Of a stretch of DNA of 39,481 bases, positions 33,171-39,481 are shown piece after piece. How positions within the stretch are numbered: the stretch's first letter is position 1; each line of letters opens with the position of its first letter. Made by a program: the position numbers and the translations under genes. The stretch comes from Spirochaetales bacterium (GTDB lineage Bacteria; Spirochaetota; Spirochaetia; Sphaerochaetales; Sphaerochaetaceae): contig JALEVV010000050.1 of NCBI GenBank assembly GCA_022788185.1, positions 1 to 39,481 of the forward strand, in the 5' to 3' direction. Below the pieces are notes generated by a model that made no database searches, was not told the origin of the DNA, and worked only from the letters and a program-made list of their open reading frames with translations.

Positions 33171-34291
33171 GTTTTTCACACCTGATGCTCACACAGCCCG
33201 AAGTGGCCGGGCGCCTTTCCAGGGAAGCTGAAAAGGGCATGATCCCGCAGTCCGTCATGATACTGGGAAGTGACTACTCATCCAGAATGACGGCGGCAGT
33301 CGAGCTTGCCCTGACCTTCCTTTCGGAGGAGGATGCATATCAGAATCTTGATGTTCAGGATCTCGTTATTCTCTCCAACAGGAATTCCCAGCTCAGAATA
33401 AGGGCGCTGCTTTCTGTCTTCAGAAGGTCAAGAAACAGGCGAAGCTGGCTCATGCTGCTTCATGAGACCAGAATCCTGCTGCTTTCATACCATGCCGCGC
33501 TGAATGAAAGCGGGGACAAGGAAGCATTCAGGTGTGCCGGAGAGCTTGGGGAACTCATCTACTCCTACAGGGATGATTTCAGTGAGAATGAACTGGATAA
33601 GTTCATCCAGAGCTTTGAGAAGCTCTCAGGCAATCTTTTTTCCTCGATGAAGAAGCGCTCCCCGTTTTCAATTGATCAGGTGAGGGACATTCAGGCCTTC
33701 CTCCAGCTGGAAAGCGACAGGGGTAAGGCCGTCATCCTCGAAAACATCGAGGATGTCACCGCAGGTGCGATGAACAGCCTTCTCAAGATCCTTGAGGAGC
33801 CGCCTAAGGGCGCTCACATCATTCTTGTGAGCCGCGATCCCTCAAGGATTCTGGACACGATTCTCTCAAGAGTGAGAAAGTATGAGCTTCCTCCCATAAG
33901 TCAGGAGCTCACCAGACGCTTCATCCTCGATACCTTCACGAAAGAGTGGAACGGAACTCTTGAGGAGTACTTCTATGAGGAAGCCGGATTCGACGGTGAA
34001 AAGCTCAAAGCGCTTGCCGCCGGATTTGTCCAGAGATCCTTCGTAAGGAAGGAAAAGCCTTCCTATGAGGAGCTTAATGAGCTAACGGCCTTTCTTGATG
34101 AATTTGACACATATCAGCTCTTCATGAAGGCTCTTTATGAGGAGCTGATGAAAATTGCAGTCACCGGCAGAAAGCCCTCTGCCATGAGGGCCGCCGGTAC
34201 GATAGTATCACTCTGGAGGGATTCTGCGGTCTACAACCAGAACCGTAAGATAATGATTGACAGGGCGGAAAGGGGAATCAGAAATGAGTAA
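33167..34291 (+). CDS. holB: DNA polymerase III delta'-like clamp loader subunit
   Basis: The 374-residue protein resembles the AAA+ clamp-loader delta' subunit: VILENIEDVTAGAMNSLLKILEEPPKGAHIILVSRDP and the sensor segment ILDTILSRVRKYELP match the family. The P-loop region is degenerate (LGSDYSSRMTAAVELA) and the four-cysteine zinc module is absent, so it should not hydrolyse ATP, as is normal for delta'. An insertion of about 70 residues (LLHETRILLLSYHAALNESGD onwards) lies between the P-loop region and Walker B. ATG 33167 overlaps the cvpA stop and ntrB starts inside its 3' end. Confidence 0.82.
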   Translation: MSFSHLMLTQPEVAGRLSREAEKGMIPQSVMILGSDYSSRMTAAVELALTFLSEEDAYQNLDVQDLVILSNRNSQLRIRALLSVFRRSRNRRSWLMLLHETRILLLSYHAALNESGDKEAFRCAGELGELIYSYRDDFSENELDKFIQSFEKLSGNLFSSMKKRSPFSIDQVRDIQAFLQLESDRGKAVILENIEDVTAGAMNSLLKILEEPPKGAHIILVSRDPSRILDTILSRVRKYELPPISQELTRRFILDTFTKEWNGTLEEYFYEEAGFDGEKLKALAAGFVQRSFVRKEKPSYEELNELTAFLDEFDTYQLFMKALYEELMKIAVTGRKPSAMRAAGTIVSLWRDSAVYNQNRKIMIDRAERGIRNE

Positions 34292-35459
34292 CAGGCTTTT
34301 GAAGAGGGCACTCAACAGGATTGACCAGGTGCCGAAGAAGGAAGTTGAGAAACTCGTGCGCATGCAGATCGCCGAAGCGGACATGCTTGATGCGATTCTT
34401 GAGGAGAGTCCCGTGGGACATCTCCTGGTCAGAAATGGGGTTATAAGGTACGTCAATACATCATTCTGCACCCTGATACCCACCGACCGGCGCTACCTCA
34501 GCAAGAATGCAGAGGGGAAGCACATCAAGACCCTTGTCACCGATAAGGAGGTCCTCGATTACCTTCTCACCCTCCCATCCCGGGACCGGGATGAGGAGAA
34601 GGAGTTCTGCTTCCAGGTGGGATCCGAGGTCAGGACCATCCTCGTCATGCACCGCAGCGTGGAGACGGAGGAGGGGGACTATCTCGACATCAACTGCCGT
34701 GACATTACTGAGGAGAAGCGGAAGGAAGCCAGGCTCAGGAGAAGCGAGTCATTGGCCAGCATGACGACGATGGCGGCGGGAATCGCCCATGAGATAAAAA
34801 ACCCCCTTGCCGCCATGCAGATTCATCTCCAGCTGCTTCATAAGGCGTTCCAGAAGAAGGGCTCGCTGACCGAGGATGATGCCGAGCGCTATCTTTCCGT
34901 GCTTGAGGAGGAGATAGAGCGGCTCAACCGGATAGCAGTCGACTTCCTCTTCGCGGTCCGCCCGATGAACATCGATCTGAAGCTCATCTCACCGGAGAGC
35001 GTGCTTTCAGGGCTATATGAATTCATCAGGCCCGAGATCGAGAGCCACGGAATAGAGCTTACCTGGAACGTGGAGCGTTTCCTGCCGAAGCTGAGGCTGG
35101 ACAGACAGCACATCAATCAGGCGCTTCTGAACATAATCCAGAATGCGATCCATGCAATGGAGAACGGAGGACACCTGGACGTGAACGTGAAGTGTGACGG
35201 GGACTTTGTGCTCTTCTCAGTCTCCGATACCGGGTGCGGAATCAGCGAGGAGAATCTCTCAAAGATCTTCGAGCCATACTTCACCACCAAGGCAACCGGA
35301 ACCGGGCTTGGGCTCACAGTGGTATATAAGATAATAAAGGAACACGGCGGGGACATCTCCGTCGAGAGCACGGTGGGTAAGGGGACTACCTTCCGCATAA
35401 GGATTCCCGTGCCCTCCACGGAAAGGGTCCAGCTTGACCATGTTGAGGAGGAGAGCTGA
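34284..35459 (+). CDS. NtrB-like sensor histidine kinase
   Basis: The 391-residue protein has no membrane segment. It has a PAS domain (about 37-145), a HisKA dimerisation domain with the phospho-acceptor His169 in GIAHEIKNPLAAM, and an HATPase domain with the N box NIIQNAIHAM, G1 DTGCGIS, F box FEPYFTTK and G2 GTGLGL. This is the NtrB/AtoS type, normally paired with a sigma-54 activator, which is the next gene. The ATG at 34284 lies eight bases inside holB with AAAGGGG upstream. The sensed signal is unknown. Confidence 0.9.
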   Translation: MSNRLLKRALNRIDQVPKKEVEKLVRMQIAEADMLDAILEESPVGHLLVRNGVIRYVNTSFCTLIPTDRRYLSKNAEGKHIKTLVTDKEVLDYLLTLPSRDRDEEKEFCFQVGSEVRTILVMHRSVETEEGDYLDINCRDITEEKRKEARLRRSESLASMTTMAAGIAHEIKNPLAAMQIHLQLLHKAFQKKGSLTEDDAERYLSVLEEEIERLNRIAVDFLFAVRPMNIDLKLISPESVLSGLYEFIRPEIESHGIELTWNVERFLPKLRLDRQHINQALLNIIQNAIHAMENGGHLDVNVKCDGDFVLFSVSDTGCGISEENLSKIFEPYFTTKATGTGLGLTVVYKIIKEHGGDISVESTVGKGTTFRIRIPVPSTERVQLDHVEEES

Positions 35460-36823
35460 TGGCAACCGTACTGATAGTAGATGACGAGAGAAATATCCGT
35501 TCCGGGCTTTCCATAGCCTTCGAGGATGAGGATTTCGACACGCTGGAAGCCGAAAACGGCGAGGTGGCGTGGAATATCATAAACAAAAAGAGCGTTGATC
35601 TCGTGATCACCGATCTCAGGATGCCGGTGCTTTCCGGCTATGACCTGTTAAAGCGCATCTCCTCCACATTCCCGACCCTGCCTGTCATAGTGCTCACCGG
35701 TCATGGCACGATCGAGGATGCGGTTAAGGCAATGCAGGATGGGGCGATAGACTTCTTCACGAAGCCAGTCGATCTGGACCACATCATCCTTACCGCCAGA
35801 AAGGCCCTGCAGAACAGTAAGATACTGGAGCAGAACAGAAGGCTTACCGAAGAGATAACCACCCTGAAGCAGAAGGTTCAGGCCCGGGGTACGATTATAG
35901 GAAAGAGTGAGAAGCTCACCAAGATGATGAGCCTCATCGAACAGGTGGCCCCGACCAGGGCCTCGGTGCTCGTTACCGGTGAGTCGGGAGTGGGCAAGGA
36001 GCTGGTTGCCGATGCACTCCACCGTCTTTCGGACAGAAAGGACGGTCCCTTCATCAAGGTTCACTGTGCCTCACTTTCCTCGAACCTGCTGGAAAGCGAA
36101 CTCTTCGGACATGAGAAGGGAGCCTTTACAGGCGCCGTTTCCCAGAAGAAGGGACGCTTCGAGCTTGCTGACGGAGGAACTATCTTCCTCGATGAGATCG
36201 GTGAAATCGACAGTGCAACCCAGGTAAAGATCCTCAGGGTCCTGCAGGAAAGGGAGTTTGAGCGTGTCGGCGGAACCGAGACCGTAAAGGTGGATGTCAG
36301 GATAGTTGCCGCCACCAACCGCGATCTTCTTGAAGAGGTGAAAAAGGGTAATTTCCGGGAGGATCTATATTACCGTCTCAACGTCGTCCACATCGAAGTG
36401 CCGCCTCTCAGGGAGCGCAGGGAGGATATCCCACTGTTGATGAGCTCCTTCCTGGAGGAGTTCAACAGGGAGGACAAGAGGGCCATTGAGGGCTTCTCTC
36501 CTGCTGCCAGAAAGGCCATGTATGCCTACTCCTGGCCCGGAAACATCCGTCAGCTCAGGAATACGATCGAGTCTGCGGTGGTTACCTGCCGTGGCAAGGT
36601 CATCGACACGGGGGACCTTCCCGAACAGATCGTTGCCGAGAACAGGGCAGGGGAGGTTTCCATCAGGCTGGGTGTCACTCTCAGTGAGGCCGAAAGGACC
36701 GTGATTATGAGTACCCTCGACTTCTGCGAGGGCAACAAGACAAAGGCCAGCGAGATGCTGGGCATCGGCAGAAAGACCCTCCACAGGAAGCTGGAGGAGT
36801 ACAACGTGGAAGATAAGACGTGA
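35459..36823 (+). CDS. NtrC-family sigma-54-dependent response regulator
   Basis: The 454-residue protein has a receiver domain with phospho-acceptor Asp52 (TDLRMP), a coiled linker, an AAA+ domain with Walker A GESGVGKE (174-181) and the sigma-54 contact loop GAFTGA (221-226), and a C-terminal Fis-type helix-turn-helix (NKTKASEMLGIGRKTLHRKL). It should activate sigma-54 promoters when phosphorylated by the kinase before it, so the organism is expected to carry rpoN. The ATG overlaps the kinase stop (TGATG) with GAGGAGGAG upstream. I found no sigma-54 promoter in the intergenic regions here, so its targets lie elsewhere. Confidence 0.94.
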   Translation: MATVLIVDDERNIRSGLSIAFEDEDFDTLEAENGEVAWNIINKKSVDLVITDLRMPVLSGYDLLKRISSTFPTLPVIVLTGHGTIEDAVKAMQDGAIDFFTKPVDLDHIILTARKALQNSKILEQNRRLTEEITTLKQKVQARGTIIGKSEKLTKMMSLIEQVAPTRASVLVTGESGVGKELVADALHRLSDRKDGPFIKVHCASLSSNLLESELFGHEKGAFTGAVSQKKGRFELADGGTIFLDEIGEIDSATQVKILRVLQEREFERVGGTETVKVDVRIVAATNRDLLEEVKKGNFREDLYYRLNVVHIEVPPLRERREDIPLLMSSFLEEFNREDKRAIEGFSPAARKAMYAYSWPGNIRQLRNTIESAVVTCRGKVIDTGDLPEQIVAENRAGEVSIRLGVTLSEAERTVIMSTLDFCEGNKTKASEMLGIGRKTLHRKLEEYNVEDKT

Positions 36824-38892
36824 GTCATGATACCCAGATAGAGGACATTCTCGCAGCCGGAGGACTGCTGGAGCAGTACTTCGGCACCTATGAGGAGCGT
36901 CCCGACCAGATAGAGATGTCCCGTCTCGTTATGCGGGCCTTTGATGAGGATGAGGCAGAGGTAATCGAGGCCGGAACCGGAATCGGAAAGAGTTTTGCCT
37001 ACCTGGCGCCCGCCATCCTGCATTATATGGAAACGGGTGAGAAGACCGTTATCGCCACAAGCACGATAACACTTCAGAAGCAGCTGGTGGACAAGGACAT
37101 CCCGACCCTGCTTGCCGCCCTCCATGCCGATGTGCGCCATGCCCTTCTGATGGGAAGGTCAAACTACCTGTGCCTCAGAAGATACTACGACAACTCCGTC
37201 TCCCAGTCCCTCTTTCAGAGCCTGCCGGACAGTGAGGAAGGAAAACTTGCCGAGTGGGTCCGTACCACGGAGGAAGGCGTTCTGGATGAGCTTACTTCCC
37301 TTCCGAAGGAGGTGTCGAGAAGCGACATCGCATGTGACTATGAGCTCTGCTCCGGTTCCAAGTGCCCTTACAACGCAAAGTGCTTCTTCTTCTCCAGCAG
37401 GAGAAAGGCTGAAAGCGCCGGTCTCATCGTCACTAACCATCACCTTCTGTTCATGGATGCCAGGAAGAGATTCGAAAACGATGAGGACTACAGTGAGAAG
37501 GCGCTGCTTCCTCCCTACGGAAGACTCATCATCGATGAGTGTCACAACAGCGACCGGAATGCGACCAGTCTCTTTACAGTGGAGTTCTCATACAGTGCGT
37601 TCTTCTGGGAGTACAGGAAGCTTCTCCAGGTAAAGCACGGAGTGAACGGAAGCACCCTCATAGCCCTTGCCGCCGCCAGGGGAAATGAGAGTGAGGTACT
37701 GCCGCTTACCCGGGAGCTGGAGGAAGCGGAGAAGCTGATCAGTGAGCTGAACCGTCAGCTCACACTTTCCCTGAGGGGCAGTGAGCAGAGGGTGGATAAG
37801 GGAAACTACGCCCTTTTCATGGGTAAGTACTCCACGCCGCTGCTTGCGATCAAGACGAGCCTCGATGACATTTCCCGGAGACTTGACCGCCTGATCAGGG
37901 GTGTTGCCTTCGGCGATGATGAAATCCACATCCAGCAGGGAATCCTTTCCTCAGTCAATGCGTTTTCCTCCATGTCCGACGTGATCAGGGACTTCACGTC
38001 CATAAAGGAGTGGAAGGACCGGGTATTCTTCCTTTCCCGGGAAAGAAACCGGGTGAGGGAGGATGTGAAGCTATGCATCGCCCCGATTGAGATCGCGGGA
38101 ATTCTGAGAGAGTCCCTCTTCTCGAAGCTTCCCACCATAGTATGTCTTTCGGCAACACTGAAGGTTGACAGCGAATTCGACTTCTTCCGCCGTCAGGTCG
38201 GCCTCGATGAGCGGGATGTGCTCAGCGCCTGCTACGAGTCCCCCTTCGACTACAGGAGAAACCTCCTGCTTTTAATCGATCAGGGGAGCGTGCTCTACCG
38301 CAATGATCAGGAGGAGGCCTACTTCGCCTATGCCACCGAGAGGATAATAAGGGCAGTGGAGGCAAGCGGGGGAGGAGCGCTTGTGCTCTTTACTTCATAT
38401 AAAATGCTTTCCTATGTGAGCGAGCGGGCGCTGGAACGCCTTAAAGACTTTGACATTCTCATCCAGGACGGAAAACTCAGCCGCTCCCAGCTGCTGAGAA
38501 GATTCAGGGATGAGCGGGACAGCGTCCTTTTCGCGACGCAGTCGTTCTGGGAGGGGGTGGACATCCCCGGGGATTCCCTCCGCCTGGTCATCCTGACGAA
38601 GCTCCCTTACCCTCAGGTAAACGAGCCCCTCTTCAAAAGCCGCTGCGAGAAGCTGGAGAGTGAAGGTCAGAACTCCTTCATGATGCTCTCCGTGCCCAGC
38701 ATGCTCATGAAGCTTAAGCAGGGGCTCGGCCGTCTCATCAGGAGTAAGGATGACAAGGGAGTTGCCTACATCCTGGACGGCAGGATGAACCGCAGCCGCG
38801 ATTACTTCCTCTCCCAGCTTCCCGAGTGCAACTGCCCCGAGGACTTCACCGATGAGGCCCTGGAGAGGAAAATCGAGGATTTCCTCTACTGA
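36820..38892 (+). CDS. dinG: DinG/XPD-type ATP-dependent DNA helicase
   Basis: The 690-residue protein is a superfamily 2 helicase of the DinG/Rad3 type: Walker A AGTGIGKS (about 51-58), the DEAH-type box IIDECHN, SATLKVDSEFDFF, and the motif VI region QGLGRLIRS. Four cysteines (NYLCLRR, then CDYELCSGSKCPYNAKC) form the likely iron-sulphur cluster site. DinG unwinds R-loops and other blocking structures. No exonuclease domain is fused. The start is a GTG that overlaps the ntrC stop as GTGA; the nearby ATG at 36827 is out of frame. Confidence 0.9.
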   Translation: MSHDTQIEDILAAGGLLEQYFGTYEERPDQIEMSRLVMRAFDEDEAEVIEAGTGIGKSFAYLAPAILHYMETGEKTVIATSTITLQKQLVDKDIPTLLAALHADVRHALLMGRSNYLCLRRYYDNSVSQSLFQSLPDSEEGKLAEWVRTTEEGVLDELTSLPKEVSRSDIACDYELCSGSKCPYNAKCFFFSSRRKAESAGLIVTNHHLLFMDARKRFENDEDYSEKALLPPYGRLIIDECHNSDRNATSLFTVEFSYSAFFWEYRKLLQVKHGVNGSTLIALAAARGNESEVLPLTRELEEAEKLISELNRQLTLSLRGSEQRVDKGNYALFMGKYSTPLLAIKTSLDDISRRLDRLIRGVAFGDDEIHIQQGILSSVNAFSSMSDVIRDFTSIKEWKDRVFFLSRERNRVREDVKLCIAPIEIAGILRESLFSKLPTIVCLSATLKVDSEFDFFRRQVGLDERDVLSACYESPFDYRRNLLLLIDQGSVLYRNDQEEAYFAYATERIIRAVEASGGGALVLFTSYKMLSYVSERALERLKDFDILIQDGKLSRSQLLRRFRDERDSVLFATQSFWEGVDIPGDSLRLVILTKLPYPQVNEPLFKSRCEKLESEGQNSFMMLSVPSMLMKLKQGLGRLIRSKDDKGVAYILDGRMNRSRDYFLSQLPECNCPEDFTDEALERKIEDFLY

Positions 38893-38900
38893 GAGGGCAC

Positions 38901-38932
38901 AAAAAATCCGGAGGTGCCGTGCACTTCCGGAT
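38901..38932 (-). terminator. Rho-independent terminator of groES
   Basis: On the minus strand a 12-bp stem (ATCCGGAAGTGC with GCACCTCCGGAT, one mismatch) closes a 3-base loop and is followed by six T residues. It also lies just after the dinG stop on the other strand, where no T run follows. Confidence 0.85.
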
Positions 38933-38953
38933 AAATCAAAAGAGCTTTAAGCC

Positions 38954-39217
38954 TTACTCGACGATGGCAAGGATGTCAGAAGCAGCAAGGATGAGATAAT
39001 CCTCTCCGTCAACCTTGACACTTGTTCCTGCATACTTGTCGTGAAGGACCTTGTCGCCGACCTTGACCTTGATTGCCTCATCATCACCGACAGCCTCAAC
39101 GACTGCGATCTGGGTCTTTTCCTGACTGGTCTGCGGGATGAAAAGTCCGCTTGCTGTCTTCTCTTCAGTGACAGTGCTCTTCACGAGTACCCTGTCGTTC
39201 AAAGGAATGATTTTCAT
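38954..39217 (-). CDS. groES: Co-chaperonin GroES
   Basis: GroES is the lid of the GroEL folding chamber. The 87-residue protein starts MKIIPLNDRVLVK and has the mobile-loop region TVTEEKTASGLFIPQ, VGDKVLHDKYAGTSVKVDGEDYLILAASDILAIVE, all typical. The ATG at 39217 is chosen over the longer frame because AAGGAG lies upstream and the family starts here. It is transcribed alone: a terminator follows and no groEL is adjacent, an arrangement I recall from treponemes. No CIRCE element (the HrcA operator) is visible in its leader. Confidence 0.95.
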   Translation of the reverse strand: MKIIPLNDRVLVKSTVTEEKTASGLFIPQTSQEKTQIAVVEAVGDDEAIKVKVGDKVLHDKYAGTSVKVDGEDYLILAASDILAIVE

Positions 39218-39262
39218 CTTATGTATATCTCCTTGTTTATTATGATCTGAACTGCATTGCTT

Positions 39263-39291
39263 AATATACTCAAGACCAGTCAAATCGGCAA
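39263..39291 (-). promoter_or_regulatory. Promoter of groES
   Basis: TTGCCG (39291-39286), a 17-base spacer and TATATT (39268-39263) on the minus strand give a leader of about 40 bases with AAGGAG. Unlike many starts in this window it is not leaderless. Confidence 0.6.
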
Positions 39292-39307
39292 GGGGAAAAG
39301 GCGGGGT

Positions 39308-39340
39308 GGGAAAAAATCACACACCGTGAGTTTTTTTCCC
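39308..39340. terminator. A-tract/T-tract hairpin between divergent promoters
   Basis: GGGAAAAAA pairs with TTTTTTCCC around an inner TCAC/GTGA stem, giving a terminator-like shape on both strands. It lies between the groES promoter and the rightward promoter at 39349, so nothing seen in this window needs terminating here. It may insulate the two units. Confidence 0.45.
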
Positions 39341-39348
39341 GTTTCCTG

Positions 39349-39376
39349 TTGCCGATACGGCAATTGGTATTATATT
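39349..39376 (+). promoter_or_regulatory. Rightward promoter overlapped by a 15-bp perfect palindrome
   Basis: TTGCCG, a 16-base spacer and TATATT at 39371-39376 form a promoter. The -35 is the left arm of TTGCCG-ATA-CGGCAA (39349-39363), a perfect 6-3-6 palindrome, so a bound repressor would block the polymerase. The transcript would begin near 39383. Confidence 0.6.
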
Positions 39377-39382
39377 AGTCTT

Positions 39383-39481
39383 TATAGAGTCTGATACATA
39401 TCAATCACCCACGGGGGAGAGCCCCGGGGTTTGGCGGAAGCTGAACCCTGATTGATTAGCCCCAGTGCCTCGCGCACTACG
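39383..39481 (+). ncRNA. Structured RNA or leader of unknown type (partial, cut by the window end)
   Basis: The predicted transcript folds into a three-way junction. P1 is ATCAATCA (39400-39407) with TGATTGAT (39449-39456). Inside are hairpin A, CGGGG/CCCCG (39412-39416/39422-39426), and hairpin B, a 9-bp stem (39427-39435 with 39440-39448) capped by GGAA. A further hairpin, AGTGC/GCACT, lies at 39464-39478. Hairpin B contains two G-U pairs that become A-C mismatches on the other strand, so the plus strand is the RNA strand. I could not match it to tmRNA, SRP RNA, RNase P RNA or a riboswitch I know. It could be a small RNA or the leader of a gene beyond the edge. Confidence 0.5.

Noticed and set aside
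39218-39300. CIRCE/HrcA operator upstream of groES
   Set aside because: No TTAGCACTC-N9-GAGTGCTAA-like inverted repeat is present.
39383-39481. Right-edge structure as tmRNA, SRP RNA, RNase P RNA or TPP riboswitch
   Set aside because: The conserved segments of these RNAs that I know (for example CUGAGA of the TPP riboswitch and the GGAAGGAAGC of SRP RNA) are not present. It is left as an unassigned RNA.
1-39481. CRISPR array
   Set aside because: No regularly spaced repeats of 20-40 bases occur; the only short arrays are the GTGGG repeats before mraZ and the twin operators near 7128.

Overview
The window is a compact, gene-dense bacterial chromosome segment of moderate-to-high GC. It is best explained as a spirochaete, probably a host-associated relative of the Treponema/Sphaerochaeta lineages. 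The support is family content and gene order rather than any one marker: a division cluster running rsmH-ftsL-murF-ftsW-ftsQ-ftsA-ftsZ without ftsI or murE, a DprA-like gene and Xer recombinases between ftsZ and hslVU, groES without groEL, and a pair of GH57 glucan enzymes with a DUF4912 protein. No rRNA or tRNA gene was seen, so the taxonomic call is an inference.

Layout. 1-1202: the tail of an upstream gene with its terminator, then an AzlCD-type exporter. 1234-4781: a DegT-fold aminotransferase-like protein that lacks the PLP lysine, NAD kinase and RecN. 4767-9656: a DUF3536-type GH57 enzyme divergent from a DUF4912 gene and a branching-enzyme-type GH57 gene, with a regulatory gap between them. 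9759-19102: the division and cell-wall operon (mraZ, rsmH, ftsL, murF, mraY, ftsW, ftsQ, ftsA, ftsZ, xer). 19112-23790: a DprA-like gene, a second xer, hslV, hslU and an FlhF-type GTPase. 23778-26553: a class B penicillin-binding protein divergent from a LysM/NlpD-like envelope protein, the probable second part of the septation machinery. 26566-28750: a small accessory patch with an AT-rich DUF4160/DUF2442 pair, galM and a 62-residue protein. 28751-31498: secA. 31615-38892: a tightly overlapping operon murG-cvpA-holB-ntrB-ntrC-dinG. 38954-39217: groES. 39349-39481: a promoter with a palindrome, followed by a strongly structured RNA cut by the window edge.

The most coherent unusual signal is the promoter layout. 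At about eight transcription-unit starts on both strands a -10-like hexamer ends 6-8 bases before the ATG, and in the best cases a TTGAC-type -35 lies 16-17 bases further up. This predicts leaderless mRNAs for azlC, the DegT-like gene, GH57-DUF3536, the second xer, the class B PBP, the 62-residue gene, secA and murG. Most genes inside operons instead have a recognisable Shine-Dalgarno sequence. Several start sites were reassigned on this basis.

Other points of interest are a matched pair of 15-bp palindromes upstream of the GH57 promoter, a GTGGG repeat array before mraZ, overlapping -10 boxes shared by the PBP and NlpD-like genes, a palindrome abutting the murG promoter, three proteins with lost catalytic or signature motifs (DegT-like, DprA-like, NlpD-like), and the unidentified three-way-junction RNA at the right edge. 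No CRISPR array, insertion sequence or prophage was seen.
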